DNA of 64,000 bases. Source: Cruoricaptor ignavus. Lineage in GTDB: Bacteria > Bacteroidota > Bacteroidia > Flavobacteriales > Weeksellaceae. Under the pieces are notes generated by a model. The model was given only the letters and a program-made list of their open reading frames with translations. It searched no databases and was not told the origin of the DNA. Where the stretch lies: NCBI RefSeq assembly GCF_900141665.1, contig NZ_FQYI01000001.1:310001-374000 (forward strand). The letters run 5' to 3'. Below, piece by piece: positions 57,730 through 64,000 of this stretch (position 1 is its first letter; each line of letters starts with the position of its first letter). Position numbers and translations under genes: made by a program.

Positions 57730-59859
57730 ATGAAAGGATTTCTTATTTTGGGACTTTGCGCAAGCCCGGCAGTGTTCTTCGCACAGGCGCAGAAGGAAAG
57801 AATCAGCAGCGACAGCATCCGCGAGAAGCAGATACAGGAGGTGCAGCTCATCAGGCGGCTGCCCGTCGCGAAGGAAATCATCAGTGTGGAGCGCGACCTC
57901 GCCGTGAAGAACCTTGGGCAGGACCTGCCCATTTTGCTGGGCAACCAGATGTCGGTAGTGACGACCTCCGATGCCGGCAACGGCGTGGGCTACACGGGAT
58001 TCCGCATCCGCGGGGTGGGCGGCAATGCCATTAATGTGATGATGAACGGCGTGCCGTACAACGACTCCGAATCCCAGGGCACCTTCTTCGTAGATGTTCC
58101 GGATCTGATGAGTTCCGCCTCGCAGGTGGTGATCCAGCGCGGCGTGGGCACTTCCAGTAACGGCGTATCGGCATTCGGTGCCAGCGTGAATGTAATTTCC
58201 AAAGACCCAGAGGAAGTTTTTTCTGCGAAAATCGACAATTCCTACGGCTCATTTAACACTCAAAAATATGCCGGGGAGATAAACTCCGGCAAACTCCTCG
58301 ACGGGAAGCTGAGCCTGATGGGGCGCTATACAAAGATAAAGAGCGACGGATACATCGACCGTGCCACATCCAACCTTGATTCTTACAACGGCACCGCACT
58401 CTTCGAGGCGGGGGACACCAGGCTGCGCTTTATGGCCTTCGGCGGGAAGGAGATTACCTACCAGGCCTGGAACGGTATAGACCGCGAGACCTGGCTTACT
58501 AACCCGAAATTTAACTTCGGCGGGGCAATCTACAACGAGGATTGGTCGGAAATTGTCGGGTTTTATGACAATGAAGTTGATGATTACAAGCAGAACCACT
58601 ACCAGCTCCTCTGGGGCCAGAAATTCTCTGACCGGTGGAATCTGGAAACCACCCTGCATTATACCAAAGGCAAAGGCTATTTCGAAAATTATATGCAAGG
58701 GCAGGAGTTTGCCAATTACGGCCTAGCGGATGTTACTGGGCTGGGCTATGCCGACTTTATCCGGAAAAAATGGCTGAACAATGATTTCTACGGCATCGTA
58801 TCCACCCTATATGGCAACACGGGGAATTTAGACCTGAACTTCGGCTTGGTGGCCAACCAGTACTACGGCAGGCACTACGGAAATGTTAGCGGCGTGGCGC
58901 TTCCGCAGATTTTCGAACACGAATATTACAGGAACCGCTCCGTAAAAAACGAAATCTCCGGTTTTGCCAAGGCTGTGTACGCGTTGGATGATTTCGAGAT
59001 ATTCGGCGACCTGCAGCTGCGCAATATCGACTATGATACGAAGATCCTCCTGGAGCATCCGGAAGATGGGGCAAATATGGATAAAAACTGGACTTTCTTC
59101 AACCCGAAAGCCGGCATCAGCTACAGATTCCCTGCGGGCAAGGCCTTCCTTTCCGCTGCGGTGGCGCACCGCGAGCCGAACCGCGAAGATCTCCTCGCCA
59201 ATCCTGAAACCAAAGCGGAGCGCCTGTACGACTACGAAGCCGGGGTGGAGAAATCTTTCGGGAATTTCTCTTTCACTGCCAACCTGTATTATATGCAGTA
59301 TACCGACCAGCTGGTGCTGACGGGCGCCATTAACAATGTGGGGGCCTTCATCCGCGAAAATTCCGGGAAAAGCTACAGAACCGGCGTTGAGATTGGTGCG
59401 CTGGCAAACATCTCCGATATGCTGAGCCTCTCCGGAAACCTTACCTGGAGCGAGAATAAAAACAAAGACTTTAAAGTGGAAACCGATGCCGGCGCGGTGA
59501 ATCTCGGGAATACGGACATCTCCTTCTCACCAAAATTCATCGGGAATCTCGGCTTTAGCCTGAAACCTGCGAAAGGACTCTCCTTCGGGATGCAGGGAAA
59601 ATATGTGGGCAGCCAGTACCTGGACAATACGCAGAACGATGCACTGAAATTGGATGATTTCTTCCTCGCCGATGCCAACGCGCGCTATACTCTGCCGCTC
59701 AACAAGGTGGATCTCGACATCAAGCTTTTGGTAAATAATATTTTTGACAAGAAATATGTTTCCAACGGCTATGTTTATGATGCCGCACCTTACTACTACG
59801 CCCAGGCGGGAACGAATTTCCTAGCTGGGGTTACCGTAAAATTCACCAACAGAAAATAG
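57730..59859 (+). CDS. TonB-dependent outer-membrane receptor, probably for thiamine
   Basis: A 709-residue protein with a signal peptide and a TonB-dependent plug domain (about residues 45-160; LPILLGNQMSVVTTSDAG, FRIRGVGGNAINVMMNGVPY). A 22-stranded beta-barrel follows, ending in LAGVTVKFTNRK. The TPP riboswitch in its leader indicates uptake of thiamine or a related compound, as shown for riboswitch-controlled receptors in Bacteroides. No thiamine transporter gene (pnuT) lies beside it. Confidence 0.9.
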   Translation: MKGFLILGLCASPAVFFAQAQKERISSDSIREKQIQEVQLIRRLPVAKEIISVERDLAVKNLGQDLPILLGNQMSVVTTSDAGNGVGYTGFRIRGVGGNAINVMMNGVPYNDSESQGTFFVDVPDLMSSASQVVIQRGVGTSSNGVSAFGASVNVISKDPEEVFSAKIDNSYGSFNTQKYAGEINSGKLLDGKLSLMGRYTKIKSDGYIDRATSNLDSYNGTALFEAGDTRLRFMAFGGKEITYQAWNGIDRETWLTNPKFNFGGAIYNEDWSEIVGFYDNEVDDYKQNHYQLLWGQKFSDRWNLETTLHYTKGKGYFENYMQGQEFANYGLADVTGLGYADFIRKKWLNNDFYGIVSTLYGNTGNLDLNFGLVANQYYGRHYGNVSGVALPQIFEHEYYRNRSVKNEISGFAKAVYALDDFEIFGDLQLRNIDYDTKILLEHPEDGANMDKNWTFFNPKAGISYRFPAGKAFLSAAVAHREPNREDLLANPETKAERLYDYEAGVEKSFGNFSFTANLYYMQYTDQLVLTGAINNVGAFIRENSGKSYRTGVEIGALANISDMLSLSGNLTWSENKNKDFKVETDAGAVNLGNTDISFSPKFIGNLGFSLKPAKGLSFGMQGKYVGSQYLDNTQNDALKLDDFFLADANARYTLPLNKVDLDIKLLVNNIFDKKYVSNGYVYDAAPYYYAQAGTNFLAGVTVKFTNRK

Positions 59860-59924
59860 CCTGATATTGAGGAGGTTACACTTTTGGTATTCGTTTTGAT
59901 GGTAGTCATTCGAAACTTTTTATA

Positions 59925-60695
59925 ATGAAAAAATACCTTTATCTGGCTTGCGCTGCCTTGCTGCTGTTGCTTACTTCCTGCTCAGTCAATTCAGAATCTA
60001 CCTTTTACAAAGATGCCACTACGAGTATGGAGACCAAGATCCTTATGGATCAGGGGATGATTCAGATGCTGAATATGTACAACAGGGGCGATTTATCTGC
60101 TCAAACCAAAGGACTGACCCACGACTGGAAAAGCCTTTATGATATTCAGAAAGATAACAGGATTATTCTGAATGGAGACTCTGCAGCGGTGCTGAAAAAA
60201 GTTTTCGTAAAGCTGAATAATGAGCAGAACGAGGTGGCAGGCATCTCGCTGAAATATGATAAAATGAGCCAGGACGAGATTAATAAAATGTTTTCCCAAA
60301 GCCGCGAGATGAAGAATCTTCCTCTCCAAAATTTTGCCAACTGGGACGGCAGAACGCTTACCATTGATACCGAGAAATTCGATTTGGGGATGCTTGGCAT
60401 TATGGCGGAGGACAGAGGAAGATTTCCAGGGAAACAGCCAGAGACAAAGCGGGATTCCCTGCAGATGTACGGCAGAAAAATGGCAGAGGGGATGGCAGGA
60501 ATGATGCGAATGTTTAATGCCGATATCTCTGCCACATTAAAATTTCAAAGGCCGATAAAAGATATTGCAGGAAGACACGATTTTGTTCAGCAAGTGGATA
60601 ATAAAACCGTGAAGGTAACGCTCCGCACCAACGACCTGCTGAATCCCGAAAAACTGGAAAATAAAGATAAAAAAATCGTAATTACCACAAAATAA
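59925..60695 (+). CDS. Lipoprotein of unknown function
   Basis: A 256-residue protein with a lipoprotein signal (LACAALLLLLTSCSVNSES, Cys19). The mature part is charged and mixed alpha/beta (SLKYDKMSQDEINKMFSQSR, NDLLNPEKLENKDKK). I do not recognise a family. It starts 65 bases after the TonB receptor, possibly as part of that transcript, and a palindromic terminator follows. Confidence 0.7.
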   Translation: MKKYLYLACAALLLLLTSCSVNSESTFYKDATTSMETKILMDQGMIQMLNMYNRGDLSAQTKGLTHDWKSLYDIQKDNRIILNGDSAAVLKKVFVKLNNEQNEVAGISLKYDKMSQDEINKMFSQSREMKNLPLQNFANWDGRTLTIDTEKFDLGMLGIMAEDRGRFPGKQPETKRDSLQMYGRKMAEGMAGMMRMFNADISATLKFQRPIKDIAGRHDFVQQVDNKTVKVTLRTNDLLNPEKLENKDKKIVITTK

Positions 60696-60720
60696 AAAAA
60701 GCCTGAATTCAGGCTTTTTT
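60695..60720. terminator. Bidirectional terminator between the lipoprotein gene and serS
   Basis: A perfect palindrome, AAAAAAGCCTGAA paired with TTCAGGCTTTTTT, between two converging genes. Confidence 0.9.
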
Positions 60721-60734
60721 CTGTCCTAGGTCCT

Positions 60735-62003
60735 CTAAACAATCTCCTCAAACCTGCAATATTCCGCGATTTTCGCAGGAATTCTGATGCCGTTTTCCGT
60801 CTGGTTATTTTCCAAAAGAGCGGCCATAACTCTCGGCAAAGCCATTGCAGAGCCGTTCAAAGTGTGAACCAGCTGCGTTTTGCCGTCGGCTTTGTAGCGG
60901 CATTTCAAACGGTTGGCTTGGAAGGTTTCAAAGTTGGACACGGATGATACCTCCAGCCATTTCTCCTGTGCAGCACTCCAAACTTCGAAATCGTAAGTGA
61001 GCGCCGAAGTAAAGCCCATATCTCCTCCGCAAAGCCGAAGAATCCTGAACGGCAATTCCAAATCCTGCAGAATTTCCTTCACATGTTCCACCATTTCATC
61101 CAGCGCAGAATAGGAATTTTCCGGCGTCTCGATGCGCACGATTTCCACCTTCTCAAACTGATGTAATCGGTTCAGTCCGCGTACATGAGCACCGTAGCTT
61201 CCGGCTTCTCTTCGGTAGCATTGGGAAAACGCCGTGTTCTTTATCGGTAAATCCTTCTCCTCCAGCAAAGTATCGCGGTAAATGTTCGTCACCGGAACTT
61301 CCGCCGTAGGAATAAGGTACAGGTTGTCCTCATTCACGAAATACATCTGCCCTTCTTTGTCAGGCAGTTGCCCTGTGCCATAGCCCGAAGCCTCGTTCAC
61401 CACATGTGGCGGATTGATTTCCAGATAGCCAGCATCGGTATTTTTATCCAGAAAATACTGCACTAGGGCACGCTGAAGCCTTGCCCCTTTGCCAAGGTAA
61501 ACCGGGAAGCCTGCACCGGCAATTTTCACGCCGAGCTCGAAATCTATCAGGTTATACTTTTTCGCAAGTTCCCAGTGTGGAAGCGCATTTCCGCCCAAGG
61601 CATCCGCATTTCCGGACTGGAAAACCACTTCGTTATCCTCTGCAGAAACTCCCGGTTTTACGATCTCTGCCGGAATGTTCGGGATTTGGTAAAGCACCTG
61701 CTGAAGCTGCTCTTCCTTCTCCTTCAGCTGGGCCTGTAGGCTCTGGCTCTTCTCCTTAAACTCCGCGGTTTGCGATTTCGCTTTTTCCGCTTCATCTTTT
61801 TTTCCTTCCTTCATCAGTGCACCGATTTCCTTGGAAATACGGTTCATTTCTGAAAGATTCTGGTCGAGCTCAAATTGTAGCGCCTTCCGCTCATCATCCA
61901 GCTTTATGGCATCCTCCAGCAGATGGATTTCTTTGAAATTCCGCTTCTTCAGGCCTTCTTCCGCCCGAACTTTATTTTCCCGCAAAAAATTAACCTGTAA
62001 CAT
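60735..62003 (-). CDS. serS: Seryl-tRNA synthetase
   Basis: A 422-residue class II synthetase charging tRNA-Ser. The N-terminal long coiled coil (about residues 30-100) recognises the tRNA variable arm. Class II motifs are CYRREAGSYGAHVRGLNRLH (motif 2) and NGSAMALPRVMAALLENNQT (motif 3). A -7 box lies 13 nt before the start, and the lipoprotein gene is 24 bases upstream. Confidence 0.97.
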   Translation of the reverse strand: MLQVNFLRENKVRAEEGLKKRNFKEIHLLEDAIKLDDERKALQFELDQNLSEMNRISKEIGALMKEGKKDEAEKAKSQTAEFKEKSQSLQAQLKEKEEQLQQVLYQIPNIPAEIVKPGVSAEDNEVVFQSGNADALGGNALPHWELAKKYNLIDFELGVKIAGAGFPVYLGKGARLQRALVQYFLDKNTDAGYLEINPPHVVNEASGYGTGQLPDKEGQMYFVNEDNLYLIPTAEVPVTNIYRDTLLEEKDLPIKNTAFSQCYRREAGSYGAHVRGLNRLHQFEKVEIVRIETPENSYSALDEMVEHVKEILQDLELPFRILRLCGGDMGFTSALTYDFEVWSAAQEKWLEVSSVSNFETFQANRLKCRYKADGKTQLVHTLNGSAMALPRVMAALLENNQTENGIRIPAKIAEYCRFEEIV

Positions 62004-62016
62004 ATTGGCTTTTCAG

Positions 62017-62024
62017 CAAATTTA
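62017..62024 (-). promoter_or_regulatory. -7 box of serS
   Basis: TAAATTTG on the minus strand, 13 nt before the serS ATG. Confidence 0.55.
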
Positions 62025-62027
62025 AAA

Positions 62028-62528
62028 TTATTTAATGATTGTGAAAGCATTCGGCTCCGCCCCGGATTTTTTAAAGACGCATTTTCTGTTATAGCTAATG
62101 CTCTTCACGCTGAATTTCCGTGGCGTCCATTCATAAAGGACGATCATTGTGTCGCGGGTGATGTCGGTTGCGGAATCTTTCTTCAGTTCCAATAGCATCT
62201 CCGATCGGTAGAATTTCTGTTCCGGGTTTAGGGAATCGGTGAGGTTTCTTTTTGCGCCAGCGATGTATTCCGCGAAATATTTCCCGGCATCATCCCGGGC
62301 AATTTTGGCATTTCCCAAAGAAACAAGGTCGCGGATGCCGCCAAGGTCTTTCAGATGAACTTCCCGAAAGCCAGGTTTTGCATCTTTGCTAAGCAAATCT
62401 TCCCCCTCGGCATTTTGGAAATAAATGTGCACCACCTGATCGATGATCTGCGCATCATCCCCGTCATTTCGGCAGCCTGCCATTGCCAAAAGCGATACGG
62501 CAGCAAAGCTCAGAAATTTATTCTTCAT
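62028..62528 (-). CDS. Lipoprotein of unknown function
   Basis: A 166-residue protein with a lipoprotein signal ending in LAMAGCRNDG (Cys19). The mature part begins acidic and is mixed alpha/beta (VVHIYFQNAEGEDLLSKDAK). I do not recognise a family. It overlaps the flippase gene by 4 bases (ATGA) and lies 24 bases before serS, so it is the last gene of a surface-polysaccharide unit or a link to serS. Confidence 0.7.
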   Translation of the reverse strand: MKNKFLSFAAVSLLAMAGCRNDGDDAQIIDQVVHIYFQNAEGEDLLSKDAKPGFREVHLKDLGGIRDLVSLGNAKIARDDAGKYFAEYIAGAKRNLTDSLNPEQKFYRSEMLLELKKDSATDITRDTMIVLYEWTPRKFSVKSISYNRKCVFKKSGAEPNAFTIIK

Positions 62529-63790
62529 TTTGTAAAAATACGGCTTCGTGAGAAATTAATTTTTGAAAAATACAGTGCAAAACCTACCGCGCCAGCCACG
62601 AGCAGGGCTATGAGCATTGCCCAAGCCATGCCCAGAATACCTAATGGCGGTACCAGAACCGCCCCCGCGCATACGAGCACAAGCACAGAGAGAACCCCGG
62701 TAGCCGTATTTACCCGCACAAAGCCAGAAGCCGCCAGCAGGTAATTGGCCAAAACTTTGATGAGCATACTGATGGCGAAGGCAACAGTAAGCACGCGGAA
62801 TGCGCCGGCTGTTCCGGTATAGGTTTCCCCAAAGAAAATGCGGATAATTTCTTCATCCCAGATAAAGAGCACGAGGATAAGGACCGCCGACACCGGAAGG
62901 AAGAGCTTGTAGAACTGCAGAATGTAGTTCCGCACAAAAGCTCTGTCGGCATGCTTTTTAACAAGTTCGGGATAATCTGCCTGTAGAAAACTTTGCGCAA
63001 GGAAGATGATATTGGAAGGTATAAGGATCGCCGTGCGGTACTCCGCCACTGCCTGCTCATTCATCAGGAAACTGATCATCAGGATATCTGCGGAGTAAAG
63101 AAGCTCGGAGAGCGCATTGGTAATGCCCGTATGCAGAGAAAAAGACCTCATTTCCCTGATGCTGAACACTTTTGTAGCCTCCATTAAACTGAAATACCTG
63201 CCACGCTTCCAGAACAGACTTAGAAATGGGGCGAAGGCGAACGCGATGAGATAGCCGCGGAGCCCGCCCGCATATGCCGCAGCGACCACTATGGCGAACT
63301 GCAGAAGCGCATTTGTCAGGGTAAATCTTGCATAGGCAGCATTGCCGCGGCGCACCCTTAGCTCGCACTGTATGTGTGTGAAGACGAACAAACCGAGGAG
63401 GCGTACCGCAAACGCTGTGAAGATCGGGATAATGCCCTCGTACCTATCAATGTAAAAAAGCGAGCACAGGAAAAAAAGCACGGATAATATGACCTGAGAA
63501 AAAAAGCCCCGACGAAACAAATCTGCGGAGATCCTCCCTTGATCCTCTTCCGACTCAGCGAGCAGCCCGTAGCGCAGCAACGCGTTTGGGTAGCCCAACC
63601 CGGCGAAAGGTGCAAAAACCGTAAAAAATGCCGGCGCTATAGACAATAGCCCGAAATCTTCTTTTGTCAAAAAACGGATGAGCAGAACATTGGTGAAAAA
63701 TGAAGTAAGCTTCGCCACCGCAAAAGCGAGGAATACCCACTGCCCGTTTCCCCTAAGAAAACTCCGCAAGAAATGCCACAGACTTTTCAT
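62525..63790 (-). CDS. Polysaccharide/oligosaccharide flippase-like membrane protein
   Basis: A 421-residue protein with about twelve membrane helices, of the Wzx/MATE-like flippase group (LIRFLTKEDFGLLSIAPAFF, GLGYPNALLRYGLLAE). Such proteins move lipid-linked sugars across the inner membrane for polysaccharide or O-antigen assembly. The substrate is unknown. It overlaps the glycosyltransferase gene by 4 bases and the lipoprotein gene by 4 bases. Confidence 0.85.
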   Translation of the reverse strand: MKSLWHFLRSFLRGNGQWVFLAFAVAKLTSFFTNVLLIRFLTKEDFGLLSIAPAFFTVFAPFAGLGYPNALLRYGLLAESEEDQGRISADLFRRGFFSQVILSVLFFLCSLFYIDRYEGIIPIFTAFAVRLLGLFVFTHIQCELRVRRGNAAYARFTLTNALLQFAIVVAAAYAGGLRGYLIAFAFAPFLSLFWKRGRYFSLMEATKVFSIREMRSFSLHTGITNALSELLYSADILMISFLMNEQAVAEYRTAILIPSNIIFLAQSFLQADYPELVKKHADRAFVRNYILQFYKLFLPVSAVLILVLFIWDEEIIRIFFGETYTGTAGAFRVLTVAFAISMLIKVLANYLLAASGFVRVNTATGVLSVLVLVCAGAVLVPPLGILGMAWAMLIALLVAGAVGFALYFSKINFSRSRIFTK

Positions 63791-64000
63791 CCCAAAACTT
63801 CTTCATAAATTTCCGAAAACTGCGCCGCGATTTTTTCGGGTGAAAAGGTTTGCCGGGCAAATTCAGCGGTTGCTTTTTCGTTCAGAAAGCTTTTCTGTAA
63901 AATTTTGCGCATTGCAGTTTCCAAGGCTTCCGTGGAAATTTCTTCGAGCAAAATTCCCGCATATTCAGGGAAAAATTCCGCAATGCCGCCAACATTTGTG
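63787..64000 (-). CDS. Glycosyltransferase, C-terminal end, partial
   Basis: The last 71 codons of a gene that continues beyond the window. The visible end (NVGGIAEFFPEYAGILLEEI, then KATAEFARQTFSPEKIAAQF) resembles the end of a GT4-type glycosyltransferase, where the GIAE loop binds the sugar nucleotide. It stops within the flippase start (ATGA overlap). Confidence 0.75.
   Translation of the reverse strand, partial: TNVGGIAEFFPEYAGILLEEISTEALETAMRKILQKSFLNEKATAEFARQTFSPEKIAAQFSEIYEEVLG

Noticed and set aside
1-64000. tRNA, rRNA, tmRNA, CRISPR, insertion sequence or prophage
   Set aside because: I looked through all gaps above about 60 bases and saw no tRNA-like T-loop words in the right setting, no repeat arrays and no transposase or phage genes.

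Overview
The window comes from a member of the Bacteroidota, class Flavobacteriia, most likely family Weeksellaceae (Chryseobacterium-like). The signs are Bacteroidetes -7 boxes (TAnnTTTG) directly before many genes, very few Shine-Dalgarno sequences, GLPGLI-family proteins, a type IX secretion C-terminal sorting domain, a fused CcoN-CcoO cytochrome oxidase subunit and a TPP riboswitch in front of a TonB-dependent receptor. Base composition is mosaic: some genes are GC-rich at third codon positions (pncB, asparaginase, catalase-like, metK), others clearly AT-rich (6400-8700, 9500-11700). I place the organism by gene content only, not to genus. I saw no rRNA, tRNA, CRISPR array, insertion sequence or prophage.

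Layout. 1-8641: the C-terminal part of an LptD-like outer-membrane protein, ridA, a membrane protein, an HtrA/DegP protease facing the other way, a U32 protein-ferredoxin-formyltetrahydrofolate cyclo-ligase operon, and an unknown membrane protein with a lipoprotein. 8809-11645: an alanine-rich lipoprotein, then a block of GLPGLI genes, one reduced to a C-terminal remnant, separated by copies of a repeated terminator-bearing spacer. 11834-15273: the str operon (rpsL-rpsG-fusA-rpsJ). 15558-29577, mostly plus strand: a leucine-rich-repeat T9SS cargo protein, pncB, rmuC, an RNA methyltransferase, asparaginase plus aspartase, a type-2 ileS, a DksA-like protein, lspA, an MntA-HepT type toxin-antitoxin pair, and trpS. 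29574-33100, minus strand: a HAD phosphatase, a 44-residue small protein, an ECF-type sigma factor, a secreted protein, and metK under a SAM-II class riboswitch. 33487-37515, plus strand: a catalase-fold protein that has lost its distal histidine, enoyl-CoA hydratase, dCMP deaminase, xerD and a Nudix hydrolase.

37509-51841, minus strand: a long run of genes centred on high-affinity respiration. It holds ccoI (copper ATPase), ccoS, ccoNO, ccoQ, a one-haem ccoP, ccoG, ccoH and a SafE-like membrane protein, followed by an HU-CCDC81 protein, a thioesterase, a hydroxyacid dehydrogenase, a serine hydrolase, an Ig-like lipoprotein and a haem-binding protein. A Crp/Fnr regulator is divergent from ccoI and has a CRP-like palindrome over its own promoter. 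52665-64000: panB, an RluA-type pseudouridine synthase, aconitase, a WG-repeat protein, the TPP riboswitch with its TonB receptor, two lipoproteins, serS, a polysaccharide flippase and the end of a glycosyltransferase.

The most interesting items are the catalase-like protein with Phe in place of the catalytic His, the SAM-II leader with two downstream helices that could form its switch, the MntA-HepT pair, the GLPGLI/terminator duplication block, the GxHH (swapped HIGH) motif in IleRS, the hairpin between ccoP and ccoG, the promoter boxes lying 4-6 nt from start codons, and a small conserved-looking protein at 30299-30433.
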